Below, in pieces: positions 25,875-33,743 of a DNA stretch of 47,219 nt. Origin of the DNA: Marinibacterium sp. Its GTDB lineage: Bacteria > Pseudomonadota > Alphaproteobacteria > Rhodobacterales > Rhodobacteraceae. Both the position numbers and the translations under genes were made by a program. The stretch covers positions 1 to 47,219 of the forward strand of contig JAOXSC010000146.1 in assembly GCA_025800215.1 (NCBI GenBank). Direction: 5' to 3'. How positions within the stretch are numbered: the stretch's first letter is position 1; every line of letters starts with the position of its first letter. The notes under the pieces were generated by a model. That model saw only the letters and a program-made list of their open reading frames with translations. It was not told the DNA's origin and made no database searches.

Positions 25875-25939
25875 GCCGCTGCGCCAAACCCTTCCAAGGG
25901 TTGATCCGCCACCCGACGCCAATTAGGTTGAAGTCTCAC

Positions 25940-26629
25940 ATGTGGGACCACGACATGACCGTAAATGATTGGCCTGCCACGGGTTTTTTGGCCCATGCCT
26001 CGGATCACCTCAAGCAGGCGCTGACAGAGCTGGCACGCGAAGTGCGCCTGGCCGCAGGCGAGGTTCTGTTCGAAGAAGGCGATATCGGAGACGCGCTCTA
26101 CGCGGTCAAGAGCGGTAGGCTCGAGGTCAGCGTCATGTCTCAGGACGGGCGCAAGCTGTCGCTTGACGTGATGCGTCCCGGATCGCTGTTCGGCGAAATC
26201 GCGATGTTCGATCCCGGACCGCGCACGGCAACACTGACCGGGCTGGAGCCCTGCACGCTGATGCGGGTGCGCAATTCGGATCTGCTTCAGGCGGTGGAAC
26301 GCTCGCCTGCGCTTGGCAGCGACCTGACCCGGCTCGCGGGGCAGCGCATGCGCTGGATGAGCCAGCGGATGAATGAGCAGGTCTTTCTGGCCATGCCCGT
26401 GCGACTGGCGCGCAAGGTGCTGTATCTGACGTCGGAACAGAACGGCGCGCGCAAGGTGCTGGCGCTGTCGCAATCCGAGCTTGCCGAATATGTGGGCGCC
26501 TCGCGCGAGGCGGTGTCAAAGACGATTTCGGCCTGGCGCAAACAGAATGTCGTAGAGCCGACCCGGGGTGGTCTGATCGTGCTGGATCGGAAGGCGCTGA
26601 CCGAGCTTGCCGAGCTGGGCACAGGTTGA
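25940..26629 (+). CDS. Crp/Fnr-family transcription regulator
   Basis: DNA-binding regulator of 229 residues. The cyclic-nucleotide-binding-like fold spans about 20-135, with GEVLFEEGDIGDALYAVKSGRLEV and PGSLFGEIAMFDPGPRTAT, the latter very similar to the phosphate-binding cassette of cAMP-type sensors. The winged helix-turn-helix follows (LSQSELAEYVGASREAVSKTIS, about 173-195). No Fnr-type cysteine cluster is present at the N-terminus, so oxygen sensing through Fe-S is unlikely. The start is taken at ATG 25940; ATG 25955 is nearly as good. It is divergent from the ferredoxin gene. The effector and targets are unknown. Confidence 0.88.
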   Translation: MWDHDMTVNDWPATGFLAHASDHLKQALTELAREVRLAAGEVLFEEGDIGDALYAVKSGRLEVSVMSQDGRKLSLDVMRPGSLFGEIAMFDPGPRTATLTGLEPCTLMRVRNSDLLQAVERSPALGSDLTRLAGQRMRWMSQRMNEQVFLAMPVRLARKVLYLTSEQNGARKVLALSQSELAEYVGASREAVSKTISAWRKQNVVEPTRGGLIVLDRKALTELAELGTG

Positions 26630-27168
26630 CCTAGCGTCAAGATGGCAAGGGTGTTATACCTTTTTCAGCTTTCTTGCTCATCTGTAATCTACTTCACATA
26701 GTCGGCCGGATGCGCAGTCCATAATGGACCCATTGATAAAACAAATTTGGCGTACCGCACCAAGACTTCTTAGTAGGTATCCTTTTTAACGTATCCCGCT
26801 CGCAGTCGCGTGTCTGTCCCGACGAGTGTCGCGCAGTGGGGTATGGAAAGACTTGGGTGTAATCTGGCCCCCAACTGCTGACCTGTTTCGGGTTTGCAGT
26901 GCCAGAGGTCACTAACAAATTTGTCTTGGCCTTCTGGACCCCCATTCCAGCGGCCGAAGCCAGACCCCGTGGTGGTCCGGGGTCTGGCGCCTACCCTTCC
27001 AAACCCCCAGCTACCGCAATTCAGTCGCCCCGGTCCGTCCGAACAACAGGATCGTCAGGGCCGACAGGGTCAGCCATCGTCTGGCGGACCTATCGCAGAT
27101 CCCCCGCCATTCCCCCGCCCGCGCACGCCGGGTCAGGCGCCATAAACGACCGCACCTGCCAAACTGCA
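26630..27168. other. Long gap of atypical composition, no gene recognised
   Basis: About 540 bp between the Crp/Fnr gene and the degP terminator. The left half (about 26640-26930) is visibly richer in A and T than its surroundings and has no convincing coding signal; an 83-codon minus-strand frame (26694-26945) resembles nothing known to me. The right half has normal composition. It contains an 11-bp perfect hairpin (26959-26988) and a short minus-strand hydrophobic stretch (RRWLTLSALTILLFG, about 27030-27085) without a clear start. It may be a decayed insertion or gene remnant. Confidence 0.5.
26959..26988. repeat. Perfect 11-bp inverted repeat
   Basis: GCCAGACCCCG (26959-26969) and CGGGGTCTGGC (26978-26988) with an 8-base loop. 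No T-tract follows on either strand, so it is not a standard terminator. It marks the right edge of the A+T-richer stretch. Confidence 0.6.
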
Positions 27169-27203
27169 CAAAAAAACGCCCCCCACCATCCGGCAGGGGG
27201 CGC
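27169..27203 (-). terminator. Rho-independent terminator of degP
   Basis: On the minus strand GCGCCCCC pairs with GGGGGGCG across a loop of about a dozen bases and is followed by seven T. It begins about 30 bp after the degP stop and closes the hflK-hflC-DUF2065-degP region. Confidence 0.85.
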
Positions 27204-27232
27204 TGTGCGGGCGGGCGGTTTGCCCGGCCGGA

Positions 27233-28711
27233 TCAGCTTTCGAGGTTCAGCGCCACAAAGCGCGGATCCCCGCCGCGGCGCACCAGAAGCAGCAGCGACT
27301 TGCGGCCTGCGTCCTTGGCTTCGGCAATGCGGGTGTCGAGATCGCCCAGGCCGGTCAGCTTTTGCTGCCCCGCTTCGGTGATCACGTCCCCGGCGCGCAG
27401 GCCCTTTTCATAGGCTTCGGACGTTTCGTCGATGTCCATCACCACCAGGCCCTGCATGTCATCGCCCAGATCCAGTTCTGCGCGCAGCTCGTCGGTCAGC
27501 GGGCGCAGGGTCAGGCCCAGAATTACCTGCTCTTCGACGGCGCCCCCGTCCTGATCGTCGCTCGGCAGGGCGGCGGGAACGGCGGTGTCAGCCTCTTCGC
27601 GGCGGCCCAGGGTCACCAGGATGGTCTTGGTTGTGCCGTCACGGAACACCACGACGCGCACGGCCTTGCCCACATCGGTGTTGCCCACCTGCTTGACCAG
27701 ACCGTTCACATCCTCGACCTCGACGCCGTCAAAGCTCTGGATCACGTCCCCCGACAGCAGACCGGCATCCTTGGCCGGGCCTTCGGGCACATCGGTGATC
27801 AGGGCACCGGCGGCCTTGTCGAGCCCGATGGCTTCGGCCAGATCCTCGTCGACGTTCTGGATGCGCACGCCCAGCCAGCCCCGACGGGTTTCGCCGAATT
27901 CCTGCAGCTGGTCGACCACGCGGGTCACCACGTTGGACGCCATGGAAAACCCGATGCCGATCGAGCCGCCATTGGGGCTCAGGATCGCGGTGTTCACGCC
28001 GATCACGTCACCTTCCATGTTGAACAGAGGCCCGCCCGAGTTGCCCCGGTTGATCGCCGCATCCGTCTGGATGTAGTCGTCATAGGATCCGCTGAGCGCG
28101 CGGTTGCGGGCCGACACGATCCCGGCCGAGACCGAAAAGCCCTGCCCCAGCGGGTTGCCCATGGCAATCACCCAGTCGCCCACGCGGGCGGTGTCGCTGT
28201 CGCCAAAGCTGACAAAGTCCAGCGGCTCGTCCGCTTCGACCTTGAGCAGCGCGATGTCGGTGCTGGGATCGGTGCCCACGACCTTGGCTTCAAGTTCCTT
28301 GCCGTCGAAGAATTCGATCAGGATTTCGTCGGCGGCTTCGATCACGTGGTTGTTGGTGACCACATAGCCATCTTCGGAAATGACAAAACCCGACCCAAGC
28401 GCCGAAGACCGGCGCGGGCGATCGCCGTTGCCGCCATTGCGGTCCTGGAATTCGCGGAAGAAATCTTCAAAGGGCGACCCTTCGGGCACGATGCCCTGCG
28501 GGCCGGTCTGGCCTTCGATCGTGGTGGTGGTGGTGATGTTCACCACGGACGGGCTGATCTCTTCGGCCAGCGGTGCCAGGCTTTCGGGGCGCGCCTCGGC
28601 CGTCACGGTCTGGCCAAGCGCCAGCCCGATCGCAAGGGCGACGGTAAAGGCCATGCGCACTGGCGCGGCCCGCCCGATCTGACCGGGAATACGGGGAAGA
28701 AGCTGCTGCAT
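27233..28711 (-). CDS. degP: Do-family periplasmic serine protease (DegP/MucD-like)
   Basis: Envelope quality-control protease of 492 residues with a signal peptide (about 1-42, TVTAEA). The trypsin-like domain holds His122 (VVTNNHV), Asp152 (TDIALLKV) and Ser225 (RGNSGGPLF). Two PDZ domains follow (about 275-365 and 400-490). A flexible acidic linker (SDDQDGGAVEEQ) separates them. The ATG at 28711 is preferred to ATG 28717 because AGGAG lies six bases before it and directly abuts the other. It follows hflK, hflC and a DUF2065 gene on the same strand, the usual proteobacterial cluster, but a gap of 170 bp suggests its own promoter. It is fully active by motif, in contrast to the pseudo-protease at 6.4-8.1 kb. 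Confidence 0.96.
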   Translation of the reverse strand: MQQLLPRIPGQIGRAAPVRMAFTVALAIGLALGQTVTAEARPESLAPLAEEISPSVVNITTTTTIEGQTGPQGIVPEGSPFEDFFREFQDRNGGNGDRPRRSSALGSGFVISEDGYVVTNNHVIEAADEILIEFFDGKELEAKVVGTDPSTDIALLKVEADEPLDFVSFGDSDTARVGDWVIAMGNPLGQGFSVSAGIVSARNRALSGSYDDYIQTDAAINRGNSGGPLFNMEGDVIGVNTAILSPNGGSIGIGFSMASNVVTRVVDQLQEFGETRRGWLGVRIQNVDEDLAEAIGLDKAAGALITDVPEGPAKDAGLLSGDVIQSFDGVEVEDVNGLVKQVGNTDVGKAVRVVVFRDGTTKTILVTLGRREEADTAVPAALPSDDQDGGAVEEQVILGLTLRPLTDELRAELDLGDDMQGLVVMDIDETSEAYEKGLRAGDVITEAGQQKLTGLGDLDTRIAEAKDAGRKSLLLLVRRGGDPRFVALNLES

Positions 28712-28744
28712 CCTCATCTCCTGCTCTTGTTGATCTCAAATTCT

Positions 28745-28775
28745 AAAATAGCGGCAAAATCCCTGAAATCGCCGC
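28745..28775 (-). promoter_or_regulatory. Hairpin in the DUF2065-degP gap, possible weak terminator
   Basis: AGCGGC and GCCGCT (about 28749-28775) pair over a 15-base loop; on the minus strand TATTTT follows. It may end part of the hflKC transcript or structure the degP leader. No heat-shock promoter was convincing in this 170-bp gap. Confidence 0.35.
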
Positions 28776-28881
28776 TTGACTGTTGCACTGATGCTGCATG
28801 TAGGGAGAAAAATGCGCAACCGGAAAGGTTTTGGTGCTCGCGACCCTGTCAACAGGCCGTGAGCATTTGTTGCAAAGCCCC

Positions 28882-29091
28882 CTAAACGCCGATCCGCAGC
28901 CCCAGCCCAAAGGCCAGCCACAGCAGGATCAGCCCGCTGACCAGCCCAAGCAGACCGGCCTGACGGCGCGCGGCCATGGGCAGGCTGCGCAGCACCTCCA
29001 GCAGGCGGTCGATAAGCGAAGGGGCCAGCACCCAGGCCAGCCCCTCTACAATCAGTACCAGTCCCAGTGCGAACAGGACGGTGGCGATCAC
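28882..29091 (-). CDS. DUF2065 (YjeT-like) small membrane protein
   Basis: Small inner-membrane protein of 69 residues with two hydrophobic helices (about 4-27 and 47-66) joined by a basic loop (MAARRQ), as in the DUF2065/YjeT family, which sits beside hflC in many proteobacteria. Its role is unknown; location implies support of the HflKC-FtsH membrane protease or of DegP. The GTG start at 29091 overlaps the hflC stop (GTGA), showing translational coupling and fixing the start. Confidence 0.87.
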   Translation of the reverse strand: MIATVLFALGLVLIVEGLAWVLAPSLIDRLLEVLRSLPMAARRQAGLLGLVSGLILLWLAFGLGLRIGV

Positions 29092-30146
29092 TCGGTCACG
29101 CCTGTGGCCGGATCTTCGGCGCTGTCAGCGTCAAAGTTGTTGATCTGCGTGTCCACCTCTTCCAGCGCCTCGCTTTCGGCCTCGCCTTCGCTCAGCGCCT
29201 CTTCGGCGGCGGCTTCAGCGGCGGCCTCATCCGCGGCAACCTCGGCGGCAGGGCGCGGGGCTGCGGGGGTGATGACCTTGCCGCCCGTGGGCGAGTTCAG
29301 ATAGTTGAAGAACTCGCTGTCAGGGCTCAGCACCATGGACGAATTGCCCGCCTGAAGAGCCCGCTGATAGGCGGTAAGCGACCGGTAGAATTCAAAGAAT
29401 TCGGGGTCTGCGCCAAAGGCTTCGGCAAAGACGGCGTTGCGCTCGGCATCGGCCTCACCTCGGGTGATTTCAGCTTCACGGCGCGCGTCGGACACCAGTT
29501 CGACCACGGTCCGGTCGGCCTGGGCGCGAACCCGCTGCGCGGCCTCGTTACCGCGGGCGCGTTCATCGGTGGCTTCGCGTTCGCGTTCGGCGCGCATCCG
29601 GTCAAACGTGGCTTCGAGGTTCTGCGTCGGCAGATCCGTCGCCTTGAGGCGGACGTCGATCACCTCGACCCCCAGGGCCTGCGCCTGCTGGATCGCGGCG
29701 TTGCGGATGCGCAGCATCAGCGCCGCCCGGTCCGAGCTGAGGATGTCGCGCGAACTGACCGAACCCAGCACTTCGCGCGTTTCGGCGCGCAGGATGCTGT
29801 CCAGACGGTCATCGGCGGTGGAAATCCCGCCCACACCCACGGCCTGCCGGAACTGTTCGACATCTGAAATGCGGTAGCGCGCAAAGGCATCCACCACCAG
29901 GCGACGATCATCCAGCGGCGTCACTTCGAGCGGCTGCACGTCGATCGACAGGATGCGGTCATCATAGCGCACGACCTCTTGGATCACCGGGATCTTGAGG
30001 TAGAGACCGGGCTCTTCCTTGACGCTGGCCACGCGGCCAAATTGCAGCACCAGCGCCTTTTCTCGTTCATCCACGATGAACAGGGACGACACCAGCGCCA
30101 CGGCGGCCACGATGCCGCCGATCAGGAAAATGGAGGCTTTGTTCAT
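29088..30146 (-). CDS. hflC: HflC, membrane-protease modulator
   Basis: SPFH/band-7 protein of 352 residues that, with HflK, forms a cage around the FtsH protease in the inner membrane. A single N-terminal helix (about 5-25) is followed by the band-7 domain (EKALVLQFGRV to about 210) and a long helical stalk rich in Arg/Glu/Ala (QNLEATFDRMRAEREREA). The last ~58 residues form an acidic Ala/Glu tail (from about 295), longer than in E. coli HflC as I recall it. The ATG at 30146 shares a base with the hflK stop, so the two are coupled, and the stop overlaps the DUF2065 start. Confidence 0.94.
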   Translation of the reverse strand: MNKASIFLIGGIVAAVALVSSLFIVDEREKALVLQFGRVASVKEEPGLYLKIPVIQEVVRYDDRILSIDVQPLEVTPLDDRRLVVDAFARYRISDVEQFRQAVGVGGISTADDRLDSILRAETREVLGSVSSRDILSSDRAALMLRIRNAAIQQAQALGVEVIDVRLKATDLPTQNLEATFDRMRAEREREATDERARGNEAAQRVRAQADRTVVELVSDARREAEITRGEADAERNAVFAEAFGADPEFFEFYRSLTAYQRALQAGNSSMVLSPDSEFFNYLNSPTGGKVITPAAPRPAAEVAADEAAAEAAAEEALSEGEAESEALEEVDTQINNFDADSAEDPATGVTE

Positions 30147-31333
30147 CAGTTCGACCCCTGTTGCGTGTTGGACCCGCGCCGCAATTCATTCAGCGGCAGG
30201 TAAGGCACCACGCCCGATCCGCCATTGCCGGTGTTTTCGTCAATGATGATCTTGTCGATGCCACCCAGCACGCCTTCCATGGTCTCCAGATACAGACGTT
30301 TGCGCGTCACTTCGGGGGCCTTGGCATATTCTTCGAGAACGGCGGTAAAGCGGCTGGCTTCACCTTCGGCCTCGTTCACGACCTGGGCGCGATAGGCTTC
30401 GGCCTCTTCCAGGATCTGCGCCGCTTCACCACGGGCTTCGGCCAGAACACGGTTGGCATAGGCATCGGCCACATTCTGCAGACGGTCACGTTCCTGCGCC
30501 GCCGCCTGAACGTCGCGGAAGGCGTCGATCACGGTGGGGGGCGGGTCCGCCTTGTCAAAGTTCACGCGGATGATGTTCACACCCGAATCGTAGCTGTCGA
30601 GCGTCGACTGGATCAGATCCTGCAGCCGTTCTGCGATGATGCCCCGATCACGGTTCAGGATCGGCGCCAGATCCGACTGCGCGATGATCTCGCGCATGGC
30701 CGATTCCGACACCGCACGGATCGTCTGAGGCGGATCGGACAGGTTGAACAGGTATTTCGCCGGATCATTGATGTTCCAGACCACCTGATAGTCGATGTCG
30801 ACCACGTTTTCGTCGCCGGTCAGCATCAGCCCGTCATTGGCGCTGCGCGCACCGCCCATGGCTTCGGTCTGTTCGCGGGTCACCGGAATGACCTCGGCCG
30901 TGACAAAGGGCCATGGCGCGATGTTCAGACCCGGATTGCCCACGGAGGAAAATTCGCCCAGGAACAGCTCGACCGACTGTTCTTCGGGGCGCACGGTGTA
31001 AAAGCTGGCCATGCCCCAGACAATGATGCCCACAAGACCCACGATCATCAGCGTCCCGCGGGTAAAGAGCGGACCGCCCTGCCCCGGACCCTGGCCGCCG
31101 CCTCCGCCGCCGCCCTGACCTGAACCGCCACGGCCGCCCATCAGGACGCGCAGCTGTTCCTGGCCTTTTTTCACCAGCTCGTCGATTTCGGGGATCTGCG
31201 CATTGTCGTCACCCGGCCGCCGACCGCCACCGCGATTGCCGCCGTCATTGCCGCCGCTGCCATTGTTTCCCCTGTTTCCGCCCCCGCCAGAGGAACCGCC
31301 GCCCCCCCAGGGGCCGCCGCTATTGCCCGCCAT
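30146..31333 (-). CDS. hflK: HflK, membrane-protease modulator
   Basis: Partner of HflC in the FtsH-associated membrane cage, 395 residues. The first ~100 residues are Gly/Asn/Arg-rich and disordered (GGPWGGGGSSGGGGNRG and on), as usual for HflK. A transmembrane helix (about 88-110, MIVGLVGIIVWGMASFY) and the band-7 domain follow (VRPEEQSVELFLGEF to about 300), then a helical stalk with ARGEAAQILEEAEAYRAQVVNEA. The ATG at 31333 is the only reasonable start. It is first of the hflK-hflC-DUF2065 set; gor lies 81 bp upstream on the same strand and read-through is possible. Confidence 0.95.
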   Translation of the reverse strand: MAGNSGGPWGGGGSSGGGGNRGNNGSGGNDGGNRGGGRRPGDDNAQIPEIDELVKKGQEQLRVLMGGRGGSGQGGGGGGGQGPGQGGPLFTRGTLMIVGLVGIIVWGMASFYTVRPEEQSVELFLGEFSSVGNPGLNIAPWPFVTAEVIPVTREQTEAMGGARSANDGLMLTGDENVVDIDYQVVWNINDPAKYLFNLSDPPQTIRAVSESAMREIIAQSDLAPILNRDRGIIAERLQDLIQSTLDSYDSGVNIIRVNFDKADPPPTVIDAFRDVQAAAQERDRLQNVADAYANRVLAEARGEAAQILEEAEAYRAQVVNEAEGEASRFTAVLEEYAKAPEVTRKRLYLETMEGVLGGIDKIIIDENTGNGGSGVVPYLPLNELRRGSNTQQGSN

Positions 31334-31414
31334 TCTGTGTCAGATCCCTTTGTTGGTTGTCTGGCCGCGCGATGGCGGCCATTGATTAAAAAGCTGTGGC
31401 TTCCTGACCGGAAT

Positions 31415-32773
31415 TCAAGCCGTTCTTACCGGGGTTTTCAAGGTCACGATCTCTTCGGACATGGTCGGGTGCACCGCCACGGTCCGGTCGAAATCTTCCT
31501 TGGTCGCGCCCATCTTGACCGCGATGCCTGCCAGCTGGATCATCTCGCCCGCGCCGGGGGCGACGATGTGACAGCCCAGCACCTTGCGCGTGGCCTGCGA
31601 CACCACAAGCTTCATCAGCACCCGGTTGGGGCGGTCGATGAAACTGGTCTGCATCGGCCGGAAGGACGTGGCATAAACCTCGATCGGTTCCTGTTCTGCG
31701 GCGGCCTCTTCGGACAGGCCCACGGTGCCCATTTCAGGCTGCGTGAAGACCGCGCTTGGGATCAGGTCATGATCCACCTTGGTGGGGTTGCCTTTGAACA
31801 CGGTGTCGACAAAGGCCATGCCTTCGCGGATCGCCACCGGTGTCAGGTTCACCCGATCGGTCACATCGCCCACCGCATAGATCGACGGCACCTTGGTCTG
31901 GCTGTACTCATCAACGACGATCTCGCCCTTGCGGCCGAGCTCCACGCCCAGTTCGGCAAGACCCAGCCCATCGGTGTTGGGGTTGCGCCCGGTGGCGAAC
32001 ATCACCTGATCGAACACGCGCTCTTCGCCATTGGTGGCCTTGACGCGCACACCGTCGCCGTCGCGCGACATCTCGAGGATGTTGGTGCCCGTGCAGATCT
32101 CGATGCCGCGCTGTTGCATTTCGGTGGCAATCAGGCCGCGCGCTTCGTCATCAAAGCCGCGCAGGATCTGGGCGCCGCGATAATACTGCGTCACCTCGAC
32201 CCCCAGCCCGTGCAGGATGCAGGCAAATTCGCAGGCGATATAGCCGCCGCCCAGGATCAGGATGGATTTGGGCAGGTTTTCCAGATGGAAAATCTCGTTC
32301 GACGTGATGCCAAGCTCGGCCCCCGGCAGATCCGGCCAGACCGGGCGGCCGCCCACGGCGATCAGGATATGCTTGGCGGTCTTGGTGTCCCCATTGGCCA
32401 GCCGCACCGTATGCGCATCCTCGACCGTGGCGCGCATGTCAAAGGTTTCCACCCCCGAATTGGCCAGCAACTTGCGATAGACCCCTTCGAGGCGGTCAAG
32501 TTCGCCATTGAGCCGCCCCTGAAAGGCCGACCAGTCAAAGCCACCCGGTTTGACGTCCCAGCCATAGGCCTGTGCGTCTTCCATCAGGTCGGGATATTCG
32601 CTTGCAAACACCATCAGCTTTTTGGGCACACAGCCCCGGATCACGCAGGTGCCGCCATAGCGGTCTTCTTCCGCCAGCGCCACGCGGGCCCCGGTATCGC
32701 CTGCTGCCACACGTGCGGCCCGCACACCGCCCGAGCCTCCGCCAATCACGAAAAGGTCATAGTCAAAGCTCAT
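31415..32773 (-). CDS. gor: Glutathione-disulfide reductase
   Basis: FAD-dependent cytoplasmic enzyme that reduces oxidised glutathione with NADPH, 452 residues. It has the FAD-binding GGGSGGVRAAR near residue 11, the redox-active pair Cys43-x4-Cys48 in GGTCVIRGCVPKK, the nucleotide-binding GGGYIACEFA near 175, the FAD-contact TDRVNLTPVA near 310 and the active-site HPTMSEE near 436. The sequence is closer to glutathione than to mercuric or lipoamide reductases. The ATG at 32773 matches the family start. It is divergent from a GST gene, and both fit a thiol-stress theme. A GCGCAATTGCGC palindrome lies 134 bp upstream. Confidence 0.94.
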   Translation of the reverse strand: MSFDYDLFVIGGGSGGVRAARVAAGDTGARVALAEEDRYGGTCVIRGCVPKKLMVFASEYPDLMEDAQAYGWDVKPGGFDWSAFQGRLNGELDRLEGVYRKLLANSGVETFDMRATVEDAHTVRLANGDTKTAKHILIAVGGRPVWPDLPGAELGITSNEIFHLENLPKSILILGGGYIACEFACILHGLGVEVTQYYRGAQILRGFDDEARGLIATEMQQRGIEICTGTNILEMSRDGDGVRVKATNGEERVFDQVMFATGRNPNTDGLGLAELGVELGRKGEIVVDEYSQTKVPSIYAVGDVTDRVNLTPVAIREGMAFVDTVFKGNPTKVDHDLIPSAVFTQPEMGTVGLSEEAAAEQEPIEVYATSFRPMQTSFIDRPNRVLMKLVVSQATRKVLGCHIVAPGAGEMIQLAGIAVKMGATKEDFDRTVAVHPTMSEEIVTLKTPVRTA

Positions 32774-32906
32774 CGGGGATCCCCTTGCTGTTCCGGTCGC
32801 GCGCTCGCGGCTTTGTGTATCCACGCCCCCGGCGGCAGTGTCCAGCCCAGTCTTTCCCGGCACTTACCGGTCCAGGGGCCCGCCTGCGGGGGCAGACGCG
32901 ATCTAT

Positions 32907-32918
32907 GCGCAATTGCGC
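32907..32918. promoter_or_regulatory. 12-bp palindrome GCGCAATTGCGC between gor and the GST gene
   Basis: Perfect self-complementary 12-mer in the 265-bp divergent gap, 134 bp from the gor ATG and 121 bp from the GST ATG. A regulator site for either gene is possible; none is recognised and chance is not excluded. Confidence 0.3.
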
Positions 32919-32974
32919 CAAGCGCCAGAGCCCGCAACATCCATGCACGAGACCGTGATCAGCGCCATCGCCTG

Positions 32975-33001
32975 TTTCCGTTCGGAAATTGTCGCTTTCC
33001 G
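32975..33001 (+). promoter_or_regulatory. TTTCCG half-site cluster upstream of the GST gene
   Basis: TTTCCG-TT-CGGAAA (32975-32988) is a perfect inverted repeat, and a third TTTCCG follows at 32996-33001 after seven bases. It ends 37 bp before the GST ATG, a typical repressor position. No regulator is identified. Confidence 0.4.
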
Positions 33002-33038
33002 GCACATCTTTTGTGGCGGGCGGGCTATAACCCCAGTC

Positions 33039-33743
33039 ATGTCAACGCCCTATCGCCTTTACTATGCGCCCGACAATGCGTCACTGATCATCCGGCTGGT
33101 GCTGGACGAGCTAGGCCAGAGCTTTGACACCACGCTGGTCGATCGCCGCCATGGGGGCAACCAGACGCCCGACTATCTGGCGCTGAACCCCAATGGGCTG
33201 ATCCCGGTGCTGGAAACACCCCAGGGTCCGATATTCGAAACCGCCGCCATCCTGCTGTGGCTCGCCGACCGGCACGGGCAGATGGCCCCGCCCCCCGATG
33301 CGCCCGAGCGTGGTGCGTTTCTGAAATGGCTGTTTTTCACCTCGAACACCCTGCATGCCGAAATGCGGCTGCTGTTCTACCCGGCCAAATATGTGGGCGA
33401 TGACCGCCCTGCGCAGGACCGGCTGCGCGCGCAGATCCGCCGCAATCTTGCCCGCCATCTGGGAAAGCTCGACGCTCTGGCCGCCAGCGCGCCGGGCTGG
33501 TTTGCCGCACCCGCCCCCGGTGTTCTGGACTACTATGTCGCCGCCGCGCTGCGCTGGATGGCGCTTTACCCCGCGGATGGCGCGGGCTGGCTGGAACTGG
33601 ACGGGCTGCCGCATCTGGCGCGCACGGTCCGCGATCTGGAACCCCGCCCCGCCGTACAGCGCGCCATCGCCGCCGAAGGGCTTGGCGATCATCCGTTTTC
33701 CCGCCCCGTCTACGCCAATCCACCCGAAGGATACGCAACCTAG
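33039..33743 (+). CDS. Glutathione S-transferase family protein
   Basis: Cytoplasmic GST-fold protein of 234 residues. The thioredoxin-like domain (YRLYYAPDNASLIIRLVLDELG, then NPNGLIPVLETPQGPIFETAAILLWLAD) shows the cis-Pro and glutathione-contact Glu-Thr (FETAAIL), and the helical domain follows. An N-terminal Ser/Ala pair (NASLIIR) takes the place of a classical Tyr/Ser nucleophile. The substrate is unknown. The ATG at 33039 is chosen since the frame upstream has no GST-like sequence. The TAG stop directly abuts the sdaA ATG (zero spacing), implying a common transcript. It is divergent from gor. Confidence 0.85.
   Translation: MSTPYRLYYAPDNASLIIRLVLDELGQSFDTTLVDRRHGGNQTPDYLALNPNGLIPVLETPQGPIFETAAILLWLADRHGQMAPPPDAPERGAFLKWLFFTSNTLHAEMRLLFYPAKYVGDDRPAQDRLRAQIRRNLARHLGKLDALAASAPGWFAAPAPGVLDYYVAAALRWMALYPADGAGWLELDGLPHLARTVRDLEPRPAVQRAIAAEGLGDHPFSRPVYANPPEGYAT

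Noticed and set aside
26694..26945. 83-codon minus-strand frame in the atypical gap
   Set aside because: No ribosome-binding site, no recognisable similarity and unusual composition; treated as non-coding.
32981..32997. LexA-like GTTC-N7-GTTC box upstream of the GST gene
   Set aside because: The second half reads GTCG, not GTTC, and the gene is not a typical SOS target.
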